The notes below the pieces were generated by a model, which did not search any database, was not told the DNA's origin, and saw only the letters and a list, made by a program, of their open reading frames with translations. From JAHRVQ01 sp963976815 (GTDB taxonomy: Bacteria > Pseudomonadota > Gammaproteobacteria > Pseudomonadales > Azotimanducaceae), in NCBI GenBank assembly GCA_963976815.1, contig CAXBLU010000002.1, positions 372,001-436,000 on the forward strand: DNA of 64,000 nucleotides. The letters run 5' to 3'. Position 1 is the first letter of the stretch; the number at the start of each line of letters is the position of its first letter. Made by a program: the position numbers and the translations under genes. Positions 44,450-53,648 of the stretch are shown here, piece after piece.

Positions 44450-46231
44450 TTGGGCAGTATTCGCCGACTATTTCTATTTTTATATAACGGCGGGCTAAAT
44501 CCTTATGCCGCGGATGCCGAGTTGCTGTATCTTCGCCGAATGGTGTCGATGACAATATTCTCACTGACGCCCGTGGCAATTCTTCTGATGGCAGCGAACC
44601 GCTATACCTTCGACACGGACTGGCAGCAGAATGTGCCGATTCTAGCCGCCATGCTTTTTCTCTGGGTCACGATATTTCTCCAGGCGACATTTGGCTGGAC
44701 GCGTCTGGCTGCCCATAGTCTGATTGCTGCATTTTGGTTTGCACCTACCGCCTTGATCGTGAAATTGGGTTTGAACTCAAGCAACTGGGCATTCTATTTG
44801 GTTGTGCCAATGCTCGCATTGCTGCTATTCAATTTTGTTGTTGCTGCTGTATGGACAACCTTTGCAATTGTGAGTATCTGGTTCTTTGCCGGATTGACCA
44901 CCATGGGCCTGTTGGATGTTGGGGTGCGACCGGAGCGGCACGCGACTGCTATTGCAATCTCGGGACCCTTGATTGCCCTTATGCTGGCGATCGCTGGGTA
45001 TACTTTTCGGCGTGGTCAAAGCGAAGCTGAAGATCGCTTGAAATCAAATGTGCAGCGTTTGGCTACAGAGGTCGATACCCGCCGTGAAGCCGAGGAAAAT
45101 GCGCTGGCGGCTGAACGCACAAAAGCGGTGTTCCTGACCACCATGAGCCACGAATTACGCACGCCACTTAATGGTGTAATCGGTGCAGCTCAACTGTTAA
45201 AAACCACGCCACTTCAGGATGAGCAGCAGGAATTGATGGAGATTGTCACCTCCAGCGCAGAATTATTGTTGGAACTGATCAACAATGTACTGGACCTTTC
45301 TAAGCTAGAAGCCAATCAACTGGAATTGGAATTGCAGCCCTGCCAACCCAGGGGGCTGGTAGAGTCGGTCCTAAAGCCGCTGCAGCTCGTTGCGATTGAT
45401 AAGGGTATAAAGCTCTCGGCAGAGGTAGAGTCGGATGTGCCGAATTGGGTCATGTGTGATTCATTGCGTTTACTGCAGGTGTTGCTCAATTTGTGTGGCA
45501 ATGCAATCAAATTTACTGACCACGGATCTGTCGGTATCTGTGTGAACACATACGACGGCGGGCTTGAATTTGTGGTCAGGGATACGGGAATTGGGATATC
45601 TCCGGCAGCACAAGCCAAGTTGTTTCAACCCTTTGTCCAGGCGGATTCGTCGACAGCGCGAAAATATGGCGGCACCGGACTAGGGTTGAATATTGTTAAG
45701 CAACTGGTGGAGTTGATGCAGGGGAGTATCACAATTAGTTCTACACCGGGAGAGGGTTCAAGCTTTGCAATACGCCTTCCGTTGGACAGATGTGAAATTG
45801 AGACGACGGAAATTAAGGTTGAGACCCATGGGTCTAAATTGGACACGAAACAACTGCGGGTGCTGGTGGCCGATGATAACTCGATCAACCGTATGGTCGC
45901 AGCTAAGATGCTGCGTCGTTTGTCCCACGATGTGATTGAAGCAGAAAATGGCCTGCGGGCCCTTGAGCTCGTGCAATCCGAACCAATTGACCTGGTGCTT
46001 ATGGATGTGCAGATGCCTGTTATGGACGGATTGACCGCAGCTGGGCGAATTCGTGCGTTAGCGCCACCGCTAAATATTATGCCCATTATCGGCTTGTCCG
46101 CGAACGCTCGAGCCGTTGATGGGGACGATATGATTGCCGCCGGTATGGATGAATATCTGTCGAAACCGGTGAGGATTGAGCAACTGCAAGCGGCGCTCCA
46201 ACAGCTCCAAATTCAACCAGCGCCCCGGTAG
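44450..46231 (+). CDS. Hybrid sensor histidine kinase / response regulator (copy B)
   Basis: 593 residues from a TTG start with AGAGG about 10 bp before it. Six membrane helices (1-185), coiled coil, HisKA with His234 (MSHELRTPLNGV), HATPase_c (DTGIGI; GGTGLGLNIVKQL) and a receiver with Asp519 (LVLMDVQMPVMDG). Alignment by eye with the kinase at 11771 runs from the first residues (LFLxNGGL) to the receiver, so they are paralogues from one duplication. A phosphotransfer partner must lie elsewhere. It is transcribed away from the DUF385 gene. Confidence 0.88.
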   Translation: MGSIRRLFLFLYNGGLNPYAADAELLYLRRMVSMTIFSLTPVAILLMAANRYTFDTDWQQNVPILAAMLFLWVTIFLQATFGWTRLAAHSLIAAFWFAPTALIVKLGLNSSNWAFYLVVPMLALLLFNFVVAAVWTTFAIVSIWFFAGLTTMGLLDVGVRPERHATAIAISGPLIALMLAIAGYTFRRGQSEAEDRLKSNVQRLATEVDTRREAEENALAAERTKAVFLTTMSHELRTPLNGVIGAAQLLKTTPLQDEQQELMEIVTSSAELLLELINNVLDLSKLEANQLELELQPCQPRGLVESVLKPLQLVAIDKGIKLSAEVESDVPNWVMCDSLRLLQVLLNLCGNAIKFTDHGSVGICVNTYDGGLEFVVRDTGIGISPAAQAKLFQPFVQADSSTARKYGGTGLGLNIVKQLVELMQGSITISSTPGEGSSFAIRLPLDRCEIETTEIKVETHGSKLDTKQLRVLVADDNSINRMVAAKMLRRLSHDVIEAENGLRALELVQSEPIDLVLMDVQMPVMDGLTAAGRIRALAPPLNIMPIIGLSANARAVDGDDMIAAGMDEYLSKPVRIEQLQAALQQLQIQPAPR

Positions 46232-46315
46232 ACATACCCCTGGGGTTTTGTCATATCCTGCTGCTACAGAAAACTAACTACTGTATATTAAAACAGTATG
46301 CGGTATCGTTACGCT

Positions 46316-48283
46316 ATGAGGCTGTATATTGCAGAAAAACCAAGTCTAGGGCGGGCAATTGCTGATGCATTGCCACAACCCCATCAACGTCAGGATGGTT
46401 TTATTAAAACCGGCGACGGCTCGATTGTCAGTTGGTGCATCGGCCACATGCTCGAGCAGGCAGAGCCTGAAGCCTATGACCCGGCCTTCAAACGTTGGTC
46501 CCACGACCACCTACCGATTATCCCCGGGAAGTGGATTCTCACGGAAAAAAAGCAGACTCGAAAGCAACTGGCTGTACTAAAGAAGTTGATCAAACAGGCA
46601 GATTTTATTGTCCATGCCGGTGACCCGGATCGCGAGGGGCAGTTATTGGTTGATGAGGTTATTCATCACCTCGGCCGTGATCCGATTGAGGTTCAACGCC
46701 TGCTGATTAATGACCTGAATACAACCGCCGTCAAAACTTCGCTCGAAAACTTACGGAACAACCGTGATTTTGTCCCGCTTTCAACCTCCGCACTCGCCAG
46801 GTCCCGGGCAGATTGGTTATATGGCATTAACCTGACCCGAGCCTACACGCTGCAGGGCCGCAAAGTAAATTATAGTGGCGTGCTCTCGGTCGGCAGAGTA
46901 CAGACTCCCATTCTAGGTCTGGTTGTTGGGCGTGACGCGGAAATTGAGGCATTTGTCAGTAAACCGTTTTATGAGGTCAAAGCTCATCTTAGCACCGCTA
47001 CAGGCGCGACTTTTAAAGCTCGTTGGGTACCGAGTGATGCCTGCGCTCGTTTCTTGGATGATGCCGGTCGCAATACATCAAAAGCACTGGCGGAGAACGT
47101 CGCGGGACGCATAACGGGTAAAACCGCACATATTGTTAGTGTTGTGCGTAAAAAGCGCCGTGCTGCACCGCCACTGCCACACAGTTTGTCCAGCCTTCAA
47201 ATTGATGCCGCAAAACAGTATCGCTTGCCGGCCCAGCGTGTGTTGGATATTTGTCAGACGCTCTATGAACGACACAAACTGATTACCTATCCTAGATCCG
47301 ACAGCCGTTATTTGCCAAAAGGTCACCACGCCGAGGCAGCAGAGGTGACTTCCGCGATTTTCTCAAACCCAGGTACTGATGGGTTTTCGAGGCTGCAGGA
47401 GCAATTAGATCTTAGTCAAAAGAGTAAAGCCTGGAATGAATCGAAAGTGGCCGCTCACCATGCGATTATTCCAACTACACGTCAGATTAAATCTCTGTCT
47501 GATGACGAGAAGCGGGTGTACAGCCTGATCTGTCGAAATTATCTTGCGCAGTTTCTTGCAGATCACGAATTCGCTGAAACCCGGGTTGAGTTAGAAATTG
47601 AGAATGGGCAATTTCTAACCAATGCAAAGGAGCAAATTCAGGAGGGGTGGCGCCAACTGTTTACCTCGGAGAAGCGGGAAGCCCAACAAACTCAAACACT
47701 ACCGAAGCTAAAAAAAGGTGAAACGCTGGTCACCGATAAGGGAGAAGTTGTTGAGCGACAAACAACACCGCCGGCACGTTTTACGGATGCAACGTTATTA
47801 GGTGCGATGACTGGCATTGCCAATTTTGTCAAAGATGCGGCGTTGAAAAAAACCCTGCGGGACACCGATGGTCTAGGTACAGAGGCAACCCGGGCAGGCA
47901 TAATAGAATTGCTGTTTAGACGTGGATTTCTCGTGCGAGTGTCCAAACATATTGAATCAACCGCAGCAGGACGCGGGCTGATCGAAGCGCTTCCCGAGTC
48001 CGCGACACAACCCGACCGAACCGCGCGATGGGAGAATATCCTTACCGCCATCACCGAGCGAACTGCTAGCTACAACGGGCTGATGCAGCCGTTGATCGAA
48101 GAACTAGGCCAGTTGGTTGTGGAGAGTCAGCAACAGGTCCCGCAATCTTTGGCCGGCCTCGGTAGGTCTAAAACCAAACCTTTTGGTAAATCTTTTAACA
48201 AGTCTCCAAATAAGTCTTTTAACAAGTCCAGCGGCAAGCGCAAAAAACGGCCGGGTAAATCGGCCGTGAAGAATACACCGTAG
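46316..48283 (+). CDS. topB: DNA topoisomerase III
   Basis: 655 residues from the ATG at 46316 (E. coli TopB 653); an in-frame ATG six codons earlier is possible. Type IA topoisomerase that decatenates DNA. TOPRIM domain with EKPS near the N-terminus and VHAGDPDREGQLL, active-site Tyr325 in LITYPRSDSR. The C-terminal 35 residues are a basic tail built on FNKS repeats (KSFNKSPNKSFNKS), probably for DNA contact, replacing zinc motifs. Chromosomal-type gene with no conjugation genes nearby. Confidence 0.95.
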   Translation: MRLYIAEKPSLGRAIADALPQPHQRQDGFIKTGDGSIVSWCIGHMLEQAEPEAYDPAFKRWSHDHLPIIPGKWILTEKKQTRKQLAVLKKLIKQADFIVHAGDPDREGQLLVDEVIHHLGRDPIEVQRLLINDLNTTAVKTSLENLRNNRDFVPLSTSALARSRADWLYGINLTRAYTLQGRKVNYSGVLSVGRVQTPILGLVVGRDAEIEAFVSKPFYEVKAHLSTATGATFKARWVPSDACARFLDDAGRNTSKALAENVAGRITGKTAHIVSVVRKKRRAAPPLPHSLSSLQIDAAKQYRLPAQRVLDICQTLYERHKLITYPRSDSRYLPKGHHAEAAEVTSAIFSNPGTDGFSRLQEQLDLSQKSKAWNESKVAAHHAIIPTTRQIKSLSDDEKRVYSLICRNYLAQFLADHEFAETRVELEIENGQFLTNAKEQIQEGWRQLFTSEKREAQQTQTLPKLKKGETLVTDKGEVVERQTTPPARFTDATLLGAMTGIANFVKDAALKKTLRDTDGLGTEATRAGIIELLFRRGFLVRVSKHIESTAAGRGLIEALPESATQPDRTARWENILTAITERTASYNGLMQPLIEELGQLVVESQQQVPQSLAGLGRSKTKPFGKSFNKSPNKSFNKSSGKRKKRPGKSAVKNTP

Positions 48284-48361
48284 AGTTTAGATAACGAGCC
48301 GCGTGCGCTGGGGTTAGCGATGCCTTATGATCTTGGATCTGGTCATGGTGAAGCACGAACT

Positions 48362-49255
48362 ATGCTAACTTTTTTGCCCCGTCGCATTCGCGGAATATTG
48401 GCAAGTTTGCTTGTTATTCTCAACACGCTTTTTTGGTGTTTGCCCTTGTATGTGTTCGCGGCGTTACGCTTTGTCGGCCCAACGGCGGCAGAGCCCTGGT
48501 GTACACGCCGGGCAATGAACATCGCTGAGTTGTGGATTGACATCAATAATGTGTTGCTTGGGTTGTTTACAAAACTAGAGCTTGAGGTGCAGGGTCTGGA
48601 GGGCTTGAGTCCTAATAAGTGGTATCTCGTATTTAGTAATCATCAGACCTGGGCTGATATTGTCATTTTGCAGCGAGTCTTTAATCGAAAGATTCCGATG
48701 CAGAAGTTCTTCATTAAGCAACAACTTCTCTATGTGCCGGTTATTGGTATTTGCTGGTGGGCGCTCGATTTCCCCGTGATGCGACGATACACAAGGGAGT
48801 TTCTGCAGAAACACCCTGAGCTCAAAGGGAAAGATCTTGAGGCGACAAGAAAATCCTGCGAAAAATTTAAGCTTACTCCAGTTTCTGTTCTGAATTTTTT
48901 GGAAGGTACACGCTTTACTCCCGAGAAACAAAAGGCCCAGGGGTCGCCCTACCAACATCTGCTTAAGCCAAAGAGTGGTGGTGCGGCAATGGTGATTAAT
49001 TCCCTGGGTGATAAGCTTGATTGTGTCCTCAACGTCACCATTCACTATCCAGGAGGGGCACCGGAGTTCTTTGACTTTCTCTGCGGTCAACTGGAGAAAG
49101 TGACCGTCCACATCGAGCAATTGCCGGTACCCTTAGATGTTGCGACAACTGACTCTAATTCGAGGCTGCAGAAAGGCTTTCGCGATTGGATTGATAAAAC
49201 CTGGGAAGAAAAAGACCAAAAGTTGGAGGCGCTAGAATCTAACTCGTCCTGCTAG
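48362..49255 (+). CDS. Lysophospholipid acyltransferase, YihG/PlsC-like
   Basis: 297 residues from the ATG at 48362; an upstream start at 48320 adds 14 residues that lack character. N-terminal membrane helix (about 9-35), HX4D motif NHQTWAD with His94, substrate motif FLEGTRFT and the KSGGAAMVINSLG block. It acylates lysophosphatidic acid or a similar lipid in the inner membrane; E. coli YihG (310) tunes acyl composition. Confidence 0.87.
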   Translation: MLTFLPRRIRGILASLLVILNTLFWCLPLYVFAALRFVGPTAAEPWCTRRAMNIAELWIDINNVLLGLFTKLELEVQGLEGLSPNKWYLVFSNHQTWADIVILQRVFNRKIPMQKFFIKQQLLYVPVIGICWWALDFPVMRRYTREFLQKHPELKGKDLEATRKSCEKFKLTPVSVLNFLEGTRFTPEKQKAQGSPYQHLLKPKSGGAAMVINSLGDKLDCVLNVTIHYPGGAPEFFDFLCGQLEKVTVHIEQLPVPLDVATTDSNSRLQKGFRDWIDKTWEEKDQKLEALESNSSC

Positions 49256-49286
49256 GCAGTCTTAAACCTCACGAGGAGTAATAATA

Positions 49287-50213
49287 ATGGCCTGGAATCT
49301 TGATAATCTAACGGATCAAAATGGGCGCATCATCGTGATCACCGGTGGAAACAGTGGGATTGGCTATGAGGCGGCTAAAGCACTCGTGGGTAAAGGCGCG
49401 AGGGTCATCATAGCCTGCCGGGATGTCAGTAAAGCGGAATCGGCCTGCGATGCAATTGAGGCTTCGGGTGGTCCTGGGACAATTGAATCGGTTTCTCTTA
49501 ATCTTGCCTGCCTCGATTCTGTTGCTCAGTGTGCTGAGGAATTACACGCACGTTGTGAGCAGTTAGATGTGCTGGTCAACAATGCTGGTGTTATGGGCGT
49601 CCCGCGGCGTGAAACAGAAGATGGTTTTGAGCTGCAGATTGGTACTAATCACTTTGGTCATTTTGCCTTAAGTGCCCAGCTGTTCCCGTTGCTAAATGCT
49701 GCGGAGGATGCGCGGCTGGTGACGGTTTCGAGCCTGGCACACCAGTTTGGCTTTATTAACTTTGTTAATCTTCAAGGCCAGTATTTTTATGATCCCTGGG
49801 CGGCTTATGGCCAAAGCAAGCTTGCAAACCTGTTGTTTACCTATGAACTTGACCGCCGCTGTCGTAGTGCGGGGTTGGATGTGCTATCGGTTGCATGTCA
49901 CCCAGGCATCTCCTCTACCAATCTTGCCTATGCAGGTCCGCGGATGTCGGGGTCACCTCTGGGAGAAACGCTGGTACAGTTCTATACCAATATTATTGCC
50001 CAGCCTGCAGAGCTTGGTGCGCTGCCCACACTTTATGCTGGTTTTGGTGTGGATATTGAAGGTGGAGATTACACTGGCCCAGATGGACTCGGGGAAATGC
50101 GAGGTAACGCTCGTAAGGTAAATTCTAGTTTTGTGTCTCGCTCGGCTGCGGTTGCACGGCGATTGTGGCAGGCGACGGAAGAAGCAACCGGGATCGAATT
50201 TTATGTTGGATAG
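49287..50213 (+). CDS. Short-chain dehydrogenase/reductase (retinol-dehydrogenase-like)
   Basis: 308 residues. NAD(P)-binding TGGNSGIG near residue 18, NNAGVMG, catalytic Tyr174 and Lys178 (YGQSK) and Ser in TVSSLAH. Its length and order resemble RDH/WWOX-type SDRs. The GAGGAG ribosome site at 49272-49277 is strong. Substrate unknown. Confidence 0.87.
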   Translation: MAWNLDNLTDQNGRIIVITGGNSGIGYEAAKALVGKGARVIIACRDVSKAESACDAIEASGGPGTIESVSLNLACLDSVAQCAEELHARCEQLDVLVNNAGVMGVPRRETEDGFELQIGTNHFGHFALSAQLFPLLNAAEDARLVTVSSLAHQFGFINFVNLQGQYFYDPWAAYGQSKLANLLFTYELDRRCRSAGLDVLSVACHPGISSTNLAYAGPRMSGSPLGETLVQFYTNIIAQPAELGALPTLYAGFGVDIEGGDYTGPDGLGEMRGNARKVNSSFVSRSAAVARRLWQATEEATGIEFYVG

Positions 50214-50530
50214 GGTTTTGCTGCGAGACATCCAAGGGGCAATTCTTTGAAGTTACCCTGGATTAAAAAGTGGGGTGGAATCCCATGTTCGTCAATAATC
50301 CGCGTTTAGGTGGTCGGATGAAACCTGTTTTCCGCTGTCATCGCTACGGACCTGATTTTGAGCCCTTGAGAAACAAAGACCTTGACCCCGCATGTTATGG
50401 GAATCTGAATAGATTGTATGGCACGATGTAAGCTTCGTGGGTGGCGAGTATCGATTTACTCTGATTGCCAATCTCGCCTCGACCCACTACTCTCACACTC
50501 CTAATTTAATCAGTAGAAGTGTAGCAAGGC
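50214..50530. other. Mostly non-coding stretch before the 7TMR-DISM kinase
   Basis: 317 bp. The only candidate is a 48-codon frame at 50285-50431, listed separately. No terminator with a T-run and no clear promoter were found. Confidence 0.35.
50285..50431 (+). CDS. Possible 48-residue protein
   Basis: A short frame, basic and with two cysteines (FRCHRYGPDFEP; DPACYGN), with GGTGGAA upstream as a weak ribosome site. Not recognised; could be chance. Confidence 0.22.
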   Translation: MFVNNPRLGGRMKPVFRCHRYGPDFEPLRNKDLDPACYGNLNRLYGTM

Positions 50531-52417
50531 TTGAGCAGTTGGATTTATCGCGGCAGTAAACTAGCGGATTTAGGATTGAGCCATTGCCTAATTCTGTTGA
50601 TGTTGTTTTTGTCGAATTGTGTGGAAGGCTCCGAGGTGATTGAGCTGACCTCGGCTCAGTTTATCGTCGACAATAGTGAACGGCCGCCAAACCAAATTGC
50701 AAACTGGCAGCCCATCGAACTACCCTATATCACCTCAGGCACGCCATTTGCCGAGCGGCCGAAAGTAACCTGGTTTAGATTCGCTGTTGATGCGCCGACC
50801 GAATTTTCTGCCGTCTACATATATCGATTTCAAGCGAGAGCCAGCGTTTTTCTGAATGCCTATCTAGTAGGCGGCAACCTGACGCCCAGGGGACGAATGT
50901 CGACGGAGTGGAATCATCCATTGTTGGTGAACTTGCCAGCTGAGGGTTGGCGAGTATCAAATAATTACCTTTATATTCGACTTGTTGGCGATGACCTGGG
51001 TCCACTAATGGCGCCCCCTGTATTTGGCTCCCAGTTGTTACTTCATGAGCAATGGCAAAACCGAATGTTCTGGCAGGTGCAGACTGCAAAGATGTCCTTC
51101 GCGTTATGTGTGTTCCTTGCGATGTTAACTTTTTGGTTCTGGCGGCTAAATCCAACGGATCAGTTGTACCTTAAATTTACCGGCGCTTGTATTAGCTGGG
51201 CGATTGTAAATGTTTATCTTTTTGTGACGGACTACCCGATAGGATTATCTAGCCTTTTGGTGCTGATTCACGGTGCCATTGATTTTGCCTGTTTCTTCTT
51301 TATGGCATTTATTAATCAATCGGTAAACCTCAGGGCGGATCGGGTTGAAAAAACGATGCTAGCAATCTGTCTCATCGCCGCGGTCAGTTATATAGTGGTG
51401 CCCTTGGATTACTTTTTGTATGTTGCCTACGGGACACATATCCTAAATCTAGGCATCCTCCTGTATACCTTTGTCAGAGCTCTTAATGTCATCTTTAGGG
51501 ATTTTAATCCAACCAGAGCGTGGATCCCGCTGGCTTTTGTCGGCATCCTACTGCTTGGCATGCATGACGTTTACGTTTTCCTTTTAACCGACAGCGAAAA
51601 CTGGATAAAGGCATCACATGTCAGTCAGTTTACGGCACCCCTAATATTGGTTTGTCTATTTGCCCAGCTAGGGCAGCGTTTTATCCGAGCCTTAAAGGAT
51701 GTTGAAACCCTCAATCTTGAGCTAGAGGATCGAGTGCTAGAAAAGCGTCGGGAACTCGAGGGGATTTATCAGAAGAATCGGGAGGTCGAGTTAAAGCGGT
51801 CTGCCCTACTGGAGAGGGAAAAAATTTACCGGGATCTACATGACGATGTTGGTTCGAAGTTAGTGTCGATTATTCAATCACCCAGTACGGAAAAGAGTCC
51901 CACCCTTGCAAGGGCAGCGCTGGAAAGTTTACGGGTTGCTATCTTTCGAGCCAAGTACCCAGAATTGGACCTTTCTTCTTTATTATCGGATTGTAAAGAG
52001 GAAACGCGTATCCGAGCAGAAGCCATCCGGCAGGAATTTACCTGGGATCAAAACCGAGATCCCGTTGGCATTACCCTTGAGAGCAGCACAAGCTATCATC
52101 TAATTCGTATATTTCGTGAAGCCATTACCAATGCTTTACACCAGGGAACCGACCAGCCTTTTGCGATCAGAATAGAAATTGGTGAGACGCTACATTTTCG
52201 CTTAGCAAATAGGAGCCGCTCGTCAGATATGGCTGTTTCTCGATTTGGTAACGGCCTCGCTAACATCCAATTCAGAGCATCAGAGATCAGTGCAAAAGTG
52301 GATTGGCACAAAGAAGACGAGCTAATGGTTTTTGAACTCTGGTTGCCCATTCAAGGGATAGAGAAAGTTCACGTTGACTCGGTCAACCGCCATCCAGATG
52401 ACGAGTTGCGAAAGTGA
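50531..52417 (+). CDS. 7TMR-DISM sensor histidine kinase (HisKA_3 type)
   Basis: 628 residues from a TTG start, with a lipoprotein- or signal-like N-terminus (LILLMLFLSNC). A periplasmic beta-rich domain (about 35-180), seven membrane helices (about 190-395), a coiled coil (about 398-430), HisKA_3 dimerisation domain with His437 in DLHDDVGSKL and a HATPase_c domain (REAITNALHQG; FGNGLANIQ). It belongs with NarL-type partners, but no response regulator follows; its last 4 bp overlap an RNA helicase gene instead. Shares the membrane design of the LytTR protein at 2788. Ligand unknown, possibly a carbohydrate. Confidence 0.85.
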   Translation: MSSWIYRGSKLADLGLSHCLILLMLFLSNCVEGSEVIELTSAQFIVDNSERPPNQIANWQPIELPYITSGTPFAERPKVTWFRFAVDAPTEFSAVYIYRFQARASVFLNAYLVGGNLTPRGRMSTEWNHPLLVNLPAEGWRVSNNYLYIRLVGDDLGPLMAPPVFGSQLLLHEQWQNRMFWQVQTAKMSFALCVFLAMLTFWFWRLNPTDQLYLKFTGACISWAIVNVYLFVTDYPIGLSSLLVLIHGAIDFACFFFMAFINQSVNLRADRVEKTMLAICLIAAVSYIVVPLDYFLYVAYGTHILNLGILLYTFVRALNVIFRDFNPTRAWIPLAFVGILLLGMHDVYVFLLTDSENWIKASHVSQFTAPLILVCLFAQLGQRFIRALKDVETLNLELEDRVLEKRRELEGIYQKNREVELKRSALLEREKIYRDLHDDVGSKLVSIIQSPSTEKSPTLARAALESLRVAIFRAKYPELDLSSLLSDCKEETRIRAEAIRQEFTWDQNRDPVGITLESSTSYHLIRIFREAITNALHQGTDQPFAIRIEIGETLHFRLANRSRSSDMAVSRFGNGLANIQFRASEISAKVDWHKEDELMVFELWLPIQGIEKVHVDSVNRHPDDELRK

Positions 52418-53628
52418 CATTCCAGTCTCTTGGGTTATCGCCAGCAGTCCGAAGGGCGATGGACGCTGCTGGATATCAAGACCCAACGGCGGTTCAGACA
52501 AAAACTATTCCCACCGTGCTGAAAGGCAAAGATGTGTTGGTCATCGCCCAAACAGGCACGGGTAAGACCGCTAGTTTTATTGCGCCGATGCTGGATCTTA
52601 TGCAGGCAGGTACCAGCCTTGAGTCAAATCAAGTTAAAGGATTAATCCTCGTTCCCACGCGGGAACTTGCCGTTCAGGTCCACCAGTCGATCATAGAGTA
52701 TGGTATGCATAGTGGACTGCGTACTGGGGTTGTTTACGGTGGCGTGAAAATTAACCCCCAGATGATGGCGATGCGCGGGGGGGCACATTTGTTGGTAGCA
52801 ACGCCGGGTCGCTTGATTGACCTGTATAACCAGAACGCAGTGAAGTTTGATCAGCTCAAAATTTTGGTGCTAGATGAGGCAGACAAGATGCTTGGTTTAG
52901 GATTCTCAGACGAGGTGAATCGGCTAGCCAACCTGCTGCCCAAACGGCGTCAGACTTTGATGTTCTCAGCCACTTTTTCAACTGAAATTCGGCATCTCGC
53001 TGGGCAAATGCTACATGAGCCTATTGAAATTACCGTCAGTTCGGAACGTGTTGCCGCAATAGAAGTTGATCAGTGGCTAGCGCCGGTAGACAAACAACGT
53101 AAGACCGCGTTGCTACTTTTCCTGTTAACGAATAACCACTGGCAACAGACGCTGGTATTCGTTAACACGAAAAAAGATGCTGATCGTTTGACCAAAGCGC
53201 TCTCAGCGGAGGGAATTGTAGCCGCCGCTATTCATGGCGATAAGAGCCAGGCTGTTCGGTTGCGACACCTGCAAGCATTCAAAAGCGGAGAATTACAGGT
53301 GCTGGTTGGAACCGATGTTGCTTCCAGAGGGTTAGATATTGATGGCTTGCCCGCTGTGATCAATTTTGATTTACCTAAAATTGCCGAAGACTACGTACAC
53401 CGGATCGGTCGAACTGGTCGAGCCAATAGGATCGGAGAGGCGGTTTCGCTTGTTGCTGCAGATGAGTTTGAGAAGTTGCGCAATATTGAACAACTGATTC
53501 AACAGATCATTCGGCGTGGCTATGTTGACGGTTTTAGTCCCGATCAAGATGTCCCGGTATCTCAGGGAGTGCCTTTGCCTCGGAAGCCTAAAAAGCCAAA
53601 GAAGCCTAAAAAGCCACAGAAAAGTTGA
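52414..53628 (+). CDS. DEAD-box RNA helicase, RhlE-like
   Basis: 404 residues from a GTG start (4-bp overlap with the kinase stop). Motifs: Q-motif, Walker A AQTGTGKT, Ia PTRELA, DEAD, SAT (FSATFS), HRIGRTGR. The C-terminal extension is short and made of Pro-Lys repeats (PRKPKKPKKPKKPQKS), a probable RNA-binding tail. RhlE works in ribosome assembly and RNA turnover; E. coli RhlE has 454 residues. Coupling to the kinase gene is unusual. Confidence 0.9.
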   Translation: MTFQSLGLSPAVRRAMDAAGYQDPTAVQTKTIPTVLKGKDVLVIAQTGTGKTASFIAPMLDLMQAGTSLESNQVKGLILVPTRELAVQVHQSIIEYGMHSGLRTGVVYGGVKINPQMMAMRGGAHLLVATPGRLIDLYNQNAVKFDQLKILVLDEADKMLGLGFSDEVNRLANLLPKRRQTLMFSATFSTEIRHLAGQMLHEPIEITVSSERVAAIEVDQWLAPVDKQRKTALLLFLLTNNHWQQTLVFVNTKKDADRLTKALSAEGIVAAAIHGDKSQAVRLRHLQAFKSGELQVLVGTDVASRGLDIDGLPAVINFDLPKIAEDYVHRIGRTGRANRIGEAVSLVAADEFEKLRNIEQLIQQIIRRGYVDGFSPDQDVPVSQGVPLPRKPKKPKKPKKPQKS

Positions 53629-53648
53629 GTCCAGGTCCGGTGCTCAAT

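Noticed and set aside
46316..48283. topB as part of a conjugative element
   Set aside because: Flanked by ordinary chromosomal genes; no relaxase, integrase or transfer genes in the window.
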